This document shows, in pieces, positions 15,980-25,687 of a stretch of 64,000 nucleotides of DNA. The stretch spans positions 682,001 through 746,000 of the forward strand of contig CAWEOA010000008.1 in assembly GCA_963810615.1 (NCBI GenBank). The letters run 5' to 3'. The notes under the pieces are model-generated. The model searched no databases. It saw only the letters and a program-made list of their open reading frames with translations, and was not told the DNA's origin. A program made the translations under genes and the position numbers. The stretch's first letter is position 1. Every line of letters starts with the position of its first letter. This DNA comes from JARRQJ01 sp963810615 (GTDB lineage: Bacteria > Pseudomonadota > Gammaproteobacteria > DRLM01).

Positions 15980-16769
15980 TCTACAGCCCGGATAGAATAG
16001 ATGCGCTTATCTGTTGACGGAGTGGGTATTGATAATCCATGCGAGAGCATCACTGATCAAAGCATACTGTAACGTCATAACAGTTTTCTGCCATTTGTTT
16101 ATATCGATTCAATCCGGGTCAGTCGTCAATTGGCAAAGCCCAAGCAGTTGATCTATTCGCAATCGGCGTCAAGATTCGGGACAGGTGTAGAAATCCAGTT
16201 CGGATATTTGCGCAGCGAAGGCTAACCTTCCCGCCTGAGATCCGTTAAGCCATATTAACGCGAGCGCTTTTTATGCGGCGTTGCCTTGTTGCAGTTTTGA
16301 GATGGTTATGTTGCGTGTTGCTTGAGCCGCACCCCAGGTTCCACTCCCAGCGGGACCTTGCATCCGTGCAAAACCTTTCCGCATAAATATTGCAGAATTC
16401 GCATAGTTCTTTTGCGCGTGCGTGTACAGGCTTGCATTTTCCTTTGCCAGCAGGCGAGAGCCCAGATTTATACTCTTTCAGTCATTTGGAGAGTTTCGGG
16501 GAATTTATAAATCTGACAGAAAATTTCGCAGCTTCTGGGGCGTCAGGAGGGCTGAAAAGCCCAATATTCCGTGATATTTTCCTTGTTGGCAGGGTGTAGA
16601 TAGAGCAGGATTAGGGGAGGGTTGCACAATCAGTCTCAATACATCCTGTTTGTTCCATGAAAGTGTTGTTGATTCATGAGGTGCTGCTCCGTGTTTACGT
16701 GAAATTAGCCGCCGTTTAATATCAGAATTTAATGAGTGATGGATATTTCAGCTACGGAAGGAGTTCAAA
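15980..16769. other. Intergenic, 790 bases
   Basis: Holds a word near 16217-16250 (GGCTAACC to GTTAAGCC) resembling 14950-14983, and a TTCCCTG-type repeat at 16566-16615. Short open frames at 16322-16599 have no supporting signal. No gene is called. Confidence 0.45.
16566..16615. repeat. TTCCCTG-type dispersed repeat, diverged
   Basis: CGTGATATTTTCCTTGTTGGCAG and the following TAGAGCAGG parallel the copies near 13730 and 15040, with more substitutions. Confidence 0.4.
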
Positions 16770-17885
16770 ATGATCTCGAAAATACGCAACAACTTCACAT
16801 GGCGTGGTCACAAAGGCTCTAAGGGACAGCAGTATAAGGAATCGGTTGCGTGTAAATCCAGTTTATCGCCAGCATTGATAGCCTTGAGCATTTTGGGGGC
16901 TGGTCTGATATCAGCTACGCCAAGTTATGGCGAGGATTTGTCTGCATGGAAACTTCCCGAGGTTCCCATCCCCAAGGACAACCCGCAGTCCAAGGCCAAA
17001 ATAGCCTTGGGTCACCAGTTGACGTTCGATGTGCGCCTGTCTAAGGGCGATTCCATCAACTGTGTTGGTTGTCACCTGCCCTTTGCCGGCGGCGGCGGCC
17101 ATACCCCGCGGGCCTTCGGTCATGGTGGTGAGCTAGGGCGTTGGGCGCCTTCCTGGGTCAACGCTGGCTATTACACTACGCAGTTTTGGGACGGCCGGGC
17201 GGCCTCCCTGGAAGAGCAGACCGGGGCCTTGCCCGGTCATATGGGGCCCATTACGGCGCCGGGAGAAATGGGCGGCGATATTGATCTGGTGGTCAAGAAG
17301 CTCAACGGCATTCCTGCATATAAGAAGTCTTTCCAAAAGGTCTTCGGTGAGGCCGCCACCCCCCAGAATGTGGCCAAGGCAATTGCCTCCTATGAGCGCA
17401 CCCTGATTGCCACCGACTCCCCATTCCAACGCTATGTGAAGGGCGATAGCAAGGCTCTTTCCGCTACCGCCAAGCGCGGCTTTGAACTATTCCGTGGCAA
17501 GGCTCAGTGTGTCAGTTGTCATACGCCGCCGCTGTTGACGGACAATGGGTTCCACAACATCGGCGTGCCGCAGGTCGGCCCGTTGACCGAGGACTATGGA
17601 CGATATGACGTCACCAAGAAGGACGAGGACAAGGGCAAGTTTAAGACGCCGTCACTTTATAATTCGGGGGCGTTCCTCTTTTTCATGCATGACGGGGCTT
17701 TCTCGACCCTCGAGCAAGTCGTTGCGCATTACAATGGGGGGGGCAATCCCAAGAAGGGGTCAAACCAAGACCCGATGATCCAGCCGCTCAAGCTCAGCAA
17801 AAAGGAGCAGGCGGATCTCGTCGCCTTCATCAAGAGCCTGACGGACAAGAGGCTGGAGCAGATCCAGCGACCAGAGTTGCCCTAG
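16770..17885 (+). CDS. Di-haem cytochrome c peroxidase family protein
   Basis: The 371-residue exported protein has two c-type haem motifs, CVGCH at 98-102 and CVSCH at 247-251, in the MauG/CcpA di-haem layout. GFHNIGVPQVG and the FKTPSL...MHDGAFSTLEQVVAHYN block near 290-325 are characteristic. Family members reduce hydrogen peroxide in the periplasm or carry out other high-valent haem oxidations. The signal segment lies at about 32-53 after an unusually long polar N-terminus. AAGGAG precedes the ATG by eight bases. It is monocistronic; the Ccm system in this window would attach its haems. Confidence 0.9.
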   Translation: MISKIRNNFTWRGHKGSKGQQYKESVACKSSLSPALIALSILGAGLISATPSYGEDLSAWKLPEVPIPKDNPQSKAKIALGHQLTFDVRLSKGDSINCVGCHLPFAGGGGHTPRAFGHGGELGRWAPSWVNAGYYTTQFWDGRAASLEEQTGALPGHMGPITAPGEMGGDIDLVVKKLNGIPAYKKSFQKVFGEAATPQNVAKAIASYERTLIATDSPFQRYVKGDSKALSATAKRGFELFRGKAQCVSCHTPPLLTDNGFHNIGVPQVGPLTEDYGRYDVTKKDEDKGKFKTPSLYNSGAFLFFMHDGAFSTLEQVVAHYNGGGNPKKGSNQDPMIQPLKLSKKEQADLVAFIKSLTDKRLEQIQRPELP

Positions 17886-17922
17886 TCCTTCAATTCTTTA
17901 ACGACTCTCGCGGATTTTCCAA

Positions 17923-17953
17923 GGCGCAGCCTCTCTCCCATGGGGGCTGCGCC
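17923..17953 (+). terminator. Hairpin, probable weak terminator
   Basis: GGCGCAGCC (17923-17931) pairs perfectly with GGCTGCGCC (17945-17953), but the following bases are only moderately T-rich. It lies just after the peroxidase gene. Confidence 0.45.
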
Positions 17954-18163
17954 ATCTTCGCGCATTTGCCCGACTGATAACACAGGCGAGATTGCTCACA
18001 CAAGCCTCGGCTCTGTCTTTTTTGTGACAAATTGTGACATTGTTGTTGTTTTTTCTGGATTATGGATGTTGCGTTTCAGCAGATAGCTTTTTAAGATGTT
18101 GCCCACTCTCAAGTTGCTTGGGGGTCTTATTTCAATAAATACATCTGGACAGGGAGAATTACG

Positions 18164-19243
18164 ATGAACAAGAAGTTAATCGCAGCTGGTATTGTCATCG
18201 CTTTGGCTGCGCCCTTAGCGGCCCAGGCCGGCGTGGAAGTGTATGGCGAGGCCCGCGCCTCCGTGGATTTCATCAACAATAATGACAAATCCGCGGGTAA
18301 TAAAGATTCGAAGATGAGTCTGTCCAGCAATACCTCCTACGTCGGTCTGAAAGGCGATGAAGATCTGGGTAATGGCCTGTCGGCCCTCTGGCAATTTGAG
18401 CAAGGCGTGCAATTCGATACCGGTAAATTCGGTACCGACAATGTTGACAGCCAGACCTTCGTCGGATTGGGTGGTGGTTTCGGCACCGTGCTGGCAGGTA
18501 AGCTCAGCACCCCTTACCAGAGTTCCACTCAATCGCTGGACAACTTCGCCAATACCATCGCCGATTACAACGCGGTGATGGGTTATGGGCATGATTTGCT
18601 GCTGAGCAATAGCCTTGAGTACGTGACGCCGGACATGAGCGGTTTCCAGGCTGCCTTGGCCTACAGCATTTCCCCAGTTACCAGTGGTAACGACAACCTG
18701 CCCATCACCGGCACCGAAAATGATAAGGATGCCTACGGCATCAGTGGCCGCTACCAGAATGGTCCCGTGAACGTGGCGGCCGCCTACGAGTCCCTGAATA
18801 AGCAGGGTTCCGCTGGAAAGGACGCCCTGGCATGGAAAGTCGGTGGTTCCTACACTATCATGGATGCCACCACCCTCACGCTGATCTATGAAAATACCGA
18901 TATGGGCGGCACCGTCAAGGATCGTAACGCATGGTACGTCAATGCGTCGCACAAGATGGGCGAGACCACCTTGAAACTGGCCTATGGCAACATCGACAAG
19001 TGCGGGGGTACCGGTTGCGATAAGACCGGCGCCACGCAGGCGTCGGTGGGCGTCTCCCAGGCGTTGAGCAAGAACACCGACGTCTACGCCCTCTACACCC
19101 AGGTCAGCAATGACAGCAATGCCAGCTTTGGTTTGATCAGCGATACCAGCTCCAGCTATGGCTCTACCTTCCCGAGCGGAGTGACGGGCCTGGACATGAG
19201 CGCCTTCTCGGTGGGTATCAACCACAAGTTCTCATCCAAGTAA
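18164..19243 (+). CDS. Gram-negative general porin
   Basis: The 359-residue protein has a signal peptide (KKLIAAGIVIALAAPLAAQA) and then VEVYGEARASVDF, the first strand typical of proteobacterial trimeric porins. SYVGLKGDEDLGNGLSALWQFE and TFVGLGGGFGTVLAGKLSTPYQ are the usual second and third strand regions, the latter leading to constriction loop 3. The last strand is FSVGINHKF, followed by a short SSK tail, so the terminal aromatic is three residues in. It would pass small hydrophilic solutes. A GGGAG site precedes the ATG and a strong terminator follows. Confidence 0.9.
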   Translation: MNKKLIAAGIVIALAAPLAAQAGVEVYGEARASVDFINNNDKSAGNKDSKMSLSSNTSYVGLKGDEDLGNGLSALWQFEQGVQFDTGKFGTDNVDSQTFVGLGGGFGTVLAGKLSTPYQSSTQSLDNFANTIADYNAVMGYGHDLLLSNSLEYVTPDMSGFQAALAYSISPVTSGNDNLPITGTENDKDAYGISGRYQNGPVNVAAAYESLNKQGSAGKDALAWKVGGSYTIMDATTLTLIYENTDMGGTVKDRNAWYVNASHKMGETTLKLAYGNIDKCGGTGCDKTGATQASVGVSQALSKNTDVYALYTQVSNDSNASFGLISDTSSSYGSTFPSGVTGLDMSAFSVGINHKFSSK

Positions 19244-19269
19244 AAAATAGAACAGTGTCGTGAAACATC

Positions 19270-19295
19270 GGGCGCCTACGGGCGCCCTTCTTTTT
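19270..19295 (+). terminator. Rho-independent terminator of the porin gene
   Basis: GGGCGCC (19270-19276), loop TACG, GGCGCCC (19281-19287), then TTCTTTTT. Confidence 0.9.
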
Positions 19296-19322
19296 AACGC
19301 TTTGCCGGGATCGTTTTGCAGG

Positions 19323-19351
19323 CAAAAAAAGATCCGCGTTGAGCGGATCTT
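19323..19351 (-). terminator. Rho-independent terminator for the minus-strand porin
   Basis: GATCCGC (19331-19337) and GCGGATC (19343-19349) form the stem; on the minus strand it is followed by a run of seven T (19324-19330). Back-to-back terminators separate the two convergent porin genes. Confidence 0.85.
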
Positions 19352-19444
19352 GAAAAAGGGAGATGGGGTACGCCGTCCGTGGCGAATTGGCATGCCCTCA
19401 GCTTGCAGGCCTTGGGGATGCCGGTTCCTATAAGCAGTGAAGTG

Positions 19445-20476
19445 TTAGAACTTCACCTGAGTCCAGACACCGATCTCGGTGTTCTTGGCGTCTCCGGCTG
19501 TAGATTTGTCCTTCTGATTCTTGAAGGCTACGGCCAGATCGATATTCTTGCGGGCCGCAAAAGATACGCCAGCGTTGTAGTACGTTGACTTCATATCGGG
19601 TGAACCGGTTTTACTGGGCTTGTCTGAATCATAACGGACGAAGACTACGGTGTCCCCGGGTGCGGCGACAGATCCGAACACGGAATAACCACTCGCCTTG
19701 TCTGCTGATGAAGTGACACTCCAGTCCTTAGCGCTGAAGTACTCGGCACCGACCTTGAACATACCGTAGCCATAGGCCACCAATGCGTCCGTACGCTTGG
19801 CCGTGAGCACGGTTACCGGCGGTGTGGCATTGGCATTCGCGTAGGTATTATGACCGCGCTTGCCGCTATAGTAACCGGCGGCGACGGTCAAACCCTTTAC
19901 GGGCATGACAGACACCCGGCCACCGAAGTCCAGGCTCTTGGAGCGAGCGGGGTTGCTGTAGCCGTTGCCGTTGACGGCGGATACCGCGTAATTCACCATG
20001 CCGCCCGCGACCTTGCCGCTGAGGTGGGCACCCCAGTCGGCGGAGTTGCCGAAATGCAGCTTGTCAACGAGGGTGTTTTCCAAATATCGATAACCGTAGA
20101 TGCCTTCCACGAAGGGGATCCAGGGCATATCCGCGGAACCGACCCTCAGTTTGGCGGCGTCGGAAAACTTCACCTGCAGGTAGGCCTTCTTCACGAAGAC
20201 CTGGGTCTTGTTGACTGCTGAATCATAGGTGAAATCGGTGGTTACATTGGCGGAATACATGTCGTCGAAGACATGATCCACGCCCACATAGAAACGCTTA
20301 ACGTCGAAGCCTATGCCGCTGTTATCGACTTTTGTCCCTGTAGAATCTTTTTGGGTTTTGCTGGTGAAATCGATATAGGCCTTGCCACCCACGGTGGTGG
20401 ATTCGTCGGCCAAGGCGGTGAAACTCATCCCCGCGCAGGCCGCCATGACGGCTGCTGTCAAAATCTGCTTGCGCAT
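19445..20476 (-). CDS. Outer-membrane porin, phosphate-selective porin O/P-like
   Basis: The 343-residue protein has a signal peptide ending MSFTALA and a beta-rich barrel closing on WTQVKF, a standard outer-membrane C-terminus. The GIGFDVKRFYVGVDHVFDDMYSA region and LQVKFSDAAKLRVGSADMPW resemble the OprP/OprO-like (porin O and P) group more than the trimeric general porins. Ion specificity cannot be judged. GAGGAG lies upstream of the ATG. It is convergent with the general porin, sharing only the terminator region. Confidence 0.75.
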   Translation of the reverse strand: MRKQILTAAVMAACAGMSFTALADESTTVGGKAYIDFTSKTQKDSTGTKVDNSGIGFDVKRFYVGVDHVFDDMYSANVTTDFTYDSAVNKTQVFVKKAYLQVKFSDAAKLRVGSADMPWIPFVEGIYGYRYLENTLVDKLHFGNSADWGAHLSGKVAGGMVNYAVSAVNGNGYSNPARSKSLDFGGRVSVMPVKGLTVAAGYYSGKRGHNTYANANATPPVTVLTAKRTDALVAYGYGMFKVGAEYFSAKDWSVTSSADKASGYSVFGSVAAPGDTVVFVRYDSDKPSKTGSPDMKSTYYNAGVSFAARKNIDLAVAFKNQKDKSTAGDAKNTEIGVWTQVKF

Positions 20477-21300
20477 ACTGTTATGCTCCTCTCATTTAAA
20501 TGCATTTAAATAATTTCCATCTTGACGCCGCAGCATGCAGCATCACCTTTCAGTGCTTTGGCCTTGTACGCATTTCTTCGGGCCGGCCGCCGCGTCAGTG
20601 CAAGCGGGTGATCCCTGTTGATGGTCGGGGTCCGGATTGCAGCTGGCGCACAGGATAGGTTGGAAATATGACAATTCGATGACAAATAAATGAATGGCGT
20701 ATTTTTGGCGCAACATATATGTGCATTGTCGTTTTGACGCAACATGCTCATGTCGGAGACAGCAATAGTCAGTATTTAATCGCCGTTGGGAAATGATTAG
20801 GAGAGGCGCGGTGTCCGCCCCCACATTTATGTCAGGTATAGAGGCTGAGATGAATATCCCTCCCGACCTCAATTAAAGACTATGTTCTTGACGGCATCGT
20901 ATGCGGACGGCCCACGAATTCTCTGCGGGCAGCGCCGGCATGCTTAAGCGTCGTGGTTTCGGGAGGTGCGCTTGGATGATCAAGCGCTGTAGCCCTGTTG
21001 GAAGGTCGCGCTACACGCTGATACCCCAGTCGGGCGGGCCGTTGTTGCAGTTTTCGATATAGTCGAAATCGCTGCCTGTTCTCCGGGGCACGGAGCCTTG
21101 ATATCTGGGATAGATGCCGCCCTGGCGCCGCTCATGTCCAAACACGTCTATTCGTGGCATGACTATTAGTAGATAGATGCGCCCTCTTTTTGTATGGAGA
21201 TACTTGATGCTTGAAGCGAATTAGCCTTTCCCGCTTGTAACCTGGCAGCTAACTTGACAAAATCTCTGGTTTAGAAGAATCCCTGAATGGGGGCGGACGG
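20477..21300. other. Intergenic, 824 bases
   Basis: Apart from a possible 49-residue frame at 21011-21160 on the minus strand, nothing is recognised. It probably carries promoters for the minus-strand porin and the cytochrome cluster, but no confident elements are visible. Confidence 0.4.
21011..21160 (-). CDS. Possible small protein, 49 residues
   Basis: A frame from ATG at 21160 encodes an Arg/Gly/Tyr-rich peptide with RRQGGIYPRYQGS and FDYIENCNNGPPDW. The composition looks protein-like and unlike random intergenic DNA, but there is no ribosome-binding site and no recognised family. Confidence 0.25.
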   Translation of the reverse strand: MPRIDVFGHERRQGGIYPRYQGSVPRRTGSDFDYIENCNNGPPDWGISV

Positions 21301-22116
21301 ATGATGAGGGGATATCGGATCCAATGCTTGGCTGTGGTGCTTGCCCTGGGCTTGGGAAGCGGGTTGGCCTATGGCGGGGTCTTTAACACCAAACATAATC
21401 TGAGTGCGGCCGGCCTGAATGCGGCCAGCAATGACAGCGGGACCAAGGAAATCTGCGTCTTTTGCCATACCCCTCATGGCGCGGATGCCAAGGCGGCAGT
21501 GCCATTGTGGAATCGCAACATCATTCCTACCGGTTTCGAAACCTACGATCAGCTGGGCACCACGACCCTCGACGGCAAGATCGAACCCGTCGGTTCGGTG
21601 TCGGTCGCCTGTCTTTCCTGTCATGACGGTACCCAGGCGATGGATGCCTTGATCAATGAGCCCGGCTCGGGGACGGTAGTTCCCGGTTTCCATAACGGTA
21701 AATGGAGCGGCCAGGCCCGCAGTACCGAGGGCCGCATCGCCTTTCCGAATACCGTGACCAACCTGGGCAAGGATCTGACCAACGATCATCCCATCGGAAT
21801 TCAATTCGCCGGTGGAGGGTATTCGCTGATCAATCCCGCCGGACCCGGGACGGACAAGGATTTTCATCACCCCAACTCTGAGATTCAAGGTACCAGCCGG
21901 GTATGGTGGGTCAATACGCCGGAGGGAACGCCGGGTTTCGATCGCACCGATATGAAACTCTATACTCGGACGGCGACCCGCGGCGCCTATGTGGGCGAGC
22001 CGCAGCCTTATGTGGAGTGCGCCTCTTGCCATGATCCTCATGTGGATAAAAACCCTACATTCTTGCGCATTAATCCCGCCGGCAGCGCCGTGTGCCTCAC
22101 TTGCCATAACAAGTGA
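21301..22116 (+). CDS. Exported tetrahaem cytochrome c (doubled-CXXCH type)
   Basis: The 271-residue protein has a signal peptide (to about residue 25) and four haem motifs: CVFCH 52-56, CLSCH 104-108, CASCH 240-244 and CLTCH 265-269. FNTKHNLS before the first haem, CHTPHG, PLWNRN, SCHDGT and TNDHPIG are shared with the 11-haem protein at 30156. Such doubled-CXXCH cytochromes include exported electron carriers, some of which (Geobacter OmcE/OmcS class) polymerise into extracellular wires. Whether this one does is unknown. It opens the electron-transfer cluster. Start may be 21301 or 21304. Confidence 0.85.
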   Translation: MMRGYRIQCLAVVLALGLGSGLAYGGVFNTKHNLSAAGLNAASNDSGTKEICVFCHTPHGADAKAAVPLWNRNIIPTGFETYDQLGTTTLDGKIEPVGSVSVACLSCHDGTQAMDALINEPGSGTVVPGFHNGKWSGQARSTEGRIAFPNTVTNLGKDLTNDHPIGIQFAGGGYSLINPAGPGTDKDFHHPNSEIQGTSRVWWVNTPEGTPGFDRTDMKLYTRTATRGAYVGEPQPYVECASCHDPHVDKNPTFLRINPAGSAVCLTCHNK

Positions 22117-22515
22117 GCATCAGCGTCATAGTGCCGTAATGTTGGCTTGATCGACCGGATTAATGACTGAGAGATAAGAGGCAAGAGAGTACAAACCGCT
22201 TTGTGACATGACGGGAATGAGGTTATTTCCTTATCTCCGCGAGATAGCTTCCCCACTCATCTGGTTCAGGTGAGCGGGGCGCGTGTTTTCGTGCAGTTGC
22301 GTGGCTTGTGCGTGTTGTTTTAAGGTGCGGGGATGTCGCTGAGAATGGGGCATTAGGCAGTACTATCCATCGGGGGGTGCGATTTGCGGGTTGCCTATGA
22401 TGTGGGAACAGCGATGGGCAAGTGATTCGCAAAGCAGGGGTGACAATAGGGGCGCGGAATCGGCGTCCCCGCCGGGGATGGTTAAGAATTAATCTAAGAG
22501 GCGCTTACAATAAAA
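22117..22515. other. Intergenic, 399 bases
   Basis: Contains two hairpins: TATCTC-CGC-GAGATA (22232-22246) and CCCC-A-CTCA with TGAG-C-GGGG (22251-22279), the latter without a strong T-tract. They may partly terminate the tetrahaem gene or attenuate the next one. Confidence 0.4.
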
Positions 22516-24282
22516 ATGAGATTCGTGAATGCCGGAGATACATTCCGCGCCGGGGAATGCATAATCAGGCTGTTGCCGTTGTGCGCGCTCCTCTGGTCAG
22601 TCGGTGTCATGGCATTGCCCGTGGATATGTCAGGTAGCGTCGGTTACAGCTACCGCTCCTTGAATACCGAACTGAGCGACTCTACCAGCAACCAGTTGCT
22701 GGGTATTCTGCGCGCCAGTTCATATATCTGGCAGCCGTGGTTCGCCACCGCGGAAGGCGGCGTCACTATGGCGGTGGACAACTCCGATCTCAAGGATTCC
22801 CAGAACGGTAACCTTAGCGCCAGCAGCAGTTCCAAGATTCTCAGCGGTGACGCGGTGCTCAACGTCCTTCCCCAGAGCCAGACCCCGTTCCGGCTCTCTT
22901 ACCAGGCCACCGACAGCCGCGTAGACAACACCACGATCGACAATCCTCTGATTCGCTTGTCGGGCGAGGACTATAAGACCACCAATCTGGATGTGAGCCA
23001 GTCTTATATCACCGATGAAGGCCATCGCATCCAGGCGCGCTATGGCAACCGCACCTGGAATTCCGACGTGAACGGCACCTATACCGATAAAACCGTGGGT
23101 CTGGAATTGGATTACAAGCCGGCGGGGCAGCGTCTGCTGGCCAGGGCCAATGTGGAGAATGTCGATCAGTCCCAGACCGACCGCCACCAGGACAACCTGC
23201 TGGTGGATGTGAATCATTATTATTATCCGACCGATGCCCTGCGTGTCGATTCCACGGCGAGCCTCTATAACCTTGATACCACCTTCGACGGGGCGACCGG
23301 CCTGGTGGATACCACGGTGACCGATATCGCCCAGGCCTCCAGTTATATATTCTGGCGTCCCACCGACCAGCGCTGGACGGTGAGCGGCGGGCTGCGGGCC
23401 ATGGAGATGAAGGGGCATGATACCGCCCAATCCAGCGACCAACGCAGTTTCAGCGGCTCAGCGGGGGCCTTTTATCAATATACCCAGCGCCTGCGTTTCG
23501 ACGGCAGCGCCACCCTCACCAAGGCGGATGTGACCGGGGCTTCCCAGGGATCTTCTTCGGAGCATCTGGGCGTCTTGTATCAGTCCGACTTGGCGCTCCT
23601 CAAGGGTTTCACCTATCAGTGGTTCGCCAACGGCGCCGTGGATAATCAGGACGATCCGGATACCAGTCAGCAGTCGCTGACCCTGTCCCTGGGACATGAC
23701 GCGGAGAAGACCTGGTGGACGGGGCAAGGATCCACCCTCCGCTTCAGCATCAATCAGTCGATCAACGAAGATCTGCAGACTGGCGGCGGCGATGCCATCA
23801 ATCGCCTCGATCACAGCGCCACCCTGGGATGGAATCAATCGGCCGGGAACGGCACCACCTTATTGCAGCTGAGCCTGGCGGATTCCCGGGACCTGGGCGG
23901 GCAGGGGGATGCGCAGCAATTGATAAATTTCCAGGCCTCCCGGCAGCAAAATATCAATCGTCTCAGTTCCTTGACCGGAGACCTAACCCTCCAGACCGTA
24001 CACCGTGACTTCACCGGCGGACCCAATAACCATACCGACACCTCGGCCACCGGCCAGATCAATTACCAGCACATGCGCATTTTCGGTGTACCCAGCCTGC
24101 AGTTTCAGTCGAATCTCCGTCTGTCACAGGCCTCGACCAGCGAGGGCGCAAATCGCGACGAGTGGGAAAATCGTCTGGATTACACCATTGGCTTGGTGGA
24201 TACCAGTTTGAGTTATCGGATCCTGGATGATGGTGTCAACAATTCCAGGATTTTATATTTCCGGATAATGCGCCGGTTTTAA
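22516..24282 (+). CDS. Outer-membrane beta-barrel protein of the cytochrome cluster
   Basis: The 588-residue protein has a signal segment (about 17-33) and then alternating beta-strand patterns to the C-terminal ILYFRIMRRF, an aromatic-ended last strand. It has no CXXCH and only one Cys after the signal region start. Length and context (between haem proteins) recall the barrel partner of porin-cytochrome conduits such as MtrB, which sheathes a periplasm-to-surface cytochrome; sequence homology to MtrB cannot be asserted by eye. No good ribosome-binding site precedes the ATG, so the true start could differ slightly. Confidence 0.7.
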   Translation: MRFVNAGDTFRAGECIIRLLPLCALLWSVGVMALPVDMSGSVGYSYRSLNTELSDSTSNQLLGILRASSYIWQPWFATAEGGVTMAVDNSDLKDSQNGNLSASSSSKILSGDAVLNVLPQSQTPFRLSYQATDSRVDNTTIDNPLIRLSGEDYKTTNLDVSQSYITDEGHRIQARYGNRTWNSDVNGTYTDKTVGLELDYKPAGQRLLARANVENVDQSQTDRHQDNLLVDVNHYYYPTDALRVDSTASLYNLDTTFDGATGLVDTTVTDIAQASSYIFWRPTDQRWTVSGGLRAMEMKGHDTAQSSDQRSFSGSAGAFYQYTQRLRFDGSATLTKADVTGASQGSSSEHLGVLYQSDLALLKGFTYQWFANGAVDNQDDPDTSQQSLTLSLGHDAEKTWWTGQGSTLRFSINQSINEDLQTGGGDAINRLDHSATLGWNQSAGNGTTLLQLSLADSRDLGGQGDAQQLINFQASRQQNINRLSSLTGDLTLQTVHRDFTGGPNNHTDTSATGQINYQHMRIFGVPSLQFQSNLRLSQASTSEGANRDEWENRLDYTIGLVDTSLSYRILDDGVNNSRILYFRIMRRF

Positions 24283-24347
24283 GGTGAGAGTTACCCGAAA
24301 CGCGATTTATTAATTATAATACGCACTAAATAACGGAGGAGGCCCGC

Positions 24348-24803
24348 ATGATGTCCCGTAATAATGACGATAAAATAAATTGGAGATTCGCTGTATTTGG
24401 CTTATTGGCCGGATTGGCGATGTTGGTGATTACCCCCGCCAAGGCGGAATATGCGGACGTCATTATCAATAATTACGCCGACGCGGCGGGCATGCGGCCG
24501 GTAGTGTTCCCCCATTGGTTTCACCGTATTCGTTTCCGCTGCAAGGTTTGCCACGCGGACCTGGGCTTCAAGTTCAAGGCCGGCGGCAACAAGATCACCA
24601 TGGCCAAGATCATCAATGGCCAGTTCTGCGGCGCCTGCCACAACGGCCAGATCTCCTGGTCGGTGGAAAACTGCAATATGTGCCACTCCGGTATTCCCGG
24701 CACGCCGACCCATATTCACGGCAGTACCGTGCAGCGTCTCGTTTCCCCTCCGTATAAGCCCCTGAAGGCGACAGTTCAACAGCCTCCACAAACCAATAAA
24801 TAA
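24348..24803 (+). CDS. Trihaem c7-type cytochrome, short form
   Basis: The 151-residue protein has a signal peptide (to about residue 33) and three haem sites: CKVCH 65-69, CGACH 94-98 and CNMCH 109-113. VFPHWFHRIRFRC supplies His 56 and 59 as likely axial ligands. The NKITMAKIINGQFCGACHNG core is typical of the c7 trihaem domain found in cytochrome 'nanowire' gene clusters. It would shuttle electrons in the periplasm or at the conduit entry. GGAGGA lies before the start (24348, or 24351). It sits 26 bases before the next trihaem gene. Confidence 0.88.
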   Translation: MMSRNNDDKINWRFAVFGLLAGLAMLVITPAKAEYADVIINNYADAAGMRPVVFPHWFHRIRFRCKVCHADLGFKFKAGGNKITMAKIINGQFCGACHNGQISWSVENCNMCHSGIPGTPTHIHGSTVQRLVSPPYKPLKATVQQPPQTNK

Positions 24804-24828
24804 CGGCGATATGTTAAGGAGCGAGATC

Positions 24829-25524
24829 ATGAGTCAACAGCTTAGAAATAAACTATACGGTGCTTTTATAGCGACCTTACTCGTCTCTTCGCCGGCCATG
24901 AGCGCGTCGAATACGGGTGTGGTGGAGAGAGGAAATGAAGTCATCTCCCAGGCGGATTTGCCCATGATGGTGGCGGAGGTGTCGGCGGCCAATACGTTCA
25001 ATCGTAATCTGCATAAGGAAAAGGATCCCAATGCGCCGCCAACGGAAGACGGTTACCACGATCCGGAGAATGAAGGCACCCATGTGCTCATGGCCCCTAA
25101 AGATGCCTATGTGGGCTTGCCGAAAACCGATTTCGGGAATCACGTGGATTGGGTGAAGGCCCTGGATGAGGGCAAGATCGCCCCCCGCTGGGACCGAGCG
25201 GATCCCACCGCGGAGCCGTTCGTCATGGATTTGGACATCGTCCGCCCGGTGAAGGCCTCGGTGCCTGATGTGGTGTTCCCCCACCGCCAGCATACGATGT
25301 GGTTGGCATGCGCCAATTGCCACCCGGCCATCTTCATTCCGCAAAAGGGCGCCAACCAAATCAACATGTCCGCGATCCTGCTCGGACAAAAATGCGGCGT
25401 TTGTCACGGCAAGGTGTCGTTTCCCATCATGACCTTGACCTGCAAGAAGTGCCATTCCAAGCCCAAGCCCGCGGATTGGACACCGCCCTTGAGCGAGGCA
25501 TCGCTCAAGAATCCTTGGCGTTAA
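24829..25524 (+). CDS. Trihaem c7-type cytochrome, extended form A
   Basis: From ATG at 24829 (AAGGAG upstream) the 231-residue exported protein has a non-haem N-terminal region (about 27-140, with NHVDWVKALDEGKIAPR) and a C-terminal c7 trihaem domain: CANCH 161-165, CGVCH 189-193, CKKCH 205-209, with VFPHRQH supplying His ligands. It is closely related to the protein at 27486, sharing HVDWVK/IINWVK, PAIFxPQKG and CGVCHGKV. The terminator just downstream suggests it ends a transcript unit. It is a probable periplasmic carrier; partner specificity may lie in the extension. Confidence 0.88.
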   Translation: MSQQLRNKLYGAFIATLLVSSPAMSASNTGVVERGNEVISQADLPMMVAEVSAANTFNRNLHKEKDPNAPPTEDGYHDPENEGTHVLMAPKDAYVGLPKTDFGNHVDWVKALDEGKIAPRWDRADPTAEPFVMDLDIVRPVKASVPDVVFPHRQHTMWLACANCHPAIFIPQKGANQINMSAILLGQKCGVCHGKVSFPIMTLTCKKCHSKPKPADWTPPLSEASLKNPWR

Positions 25525-25532
25525 GCACTGAG

Positions 25533-25573
25533 TAAGACGTCGCTACCCTCCTGTAGCGGCGTCTTATTTCTTC
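25533..25573 (+). terminator. Rho-independent terminator
   Basis: TAAGACG-T-CGCTAC (25533-25546) pairs with GTAGCG-G-CGTCTTA (25553-25566) with one mismatch, then TTTCTTCC. It divides the cluster into at least two transcripts. Confidence 0.75.
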
Positions 25574-25687
25574 CCTGTGGGGAGCTCCGCGGTGAGATGC
25601 TCGCTGGTGTTGCGGTGCGTTAGGGTGTGGAATAAGCAATCGTGCTTCGTGCCGGCTATTCAATACCAAGGAGACGTATAGAGGATT

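Noticed and set aside
16322..16599. Two overlapping 62-69-residue frames before the peroxidase gene
   Set aside because: Composition looks random and neither has a start signal or recognisable content.
18215..19225. 336-residue open frame on the minus strand opposite the porin gene
   Set aside because: The porin has a signal peptide, strand motifs and a ribosome-binding site; the antisense frame has none and is a codon-bias shadow.
22380..22480. c-di-GMP-I (GEMM) riboswitch, because of GGGCAA and CGCAAAGC words
   Set aside because: The two words are too close together and the stem between them, as well as the downstream tetraloop-receptor stem, cannot be formed.
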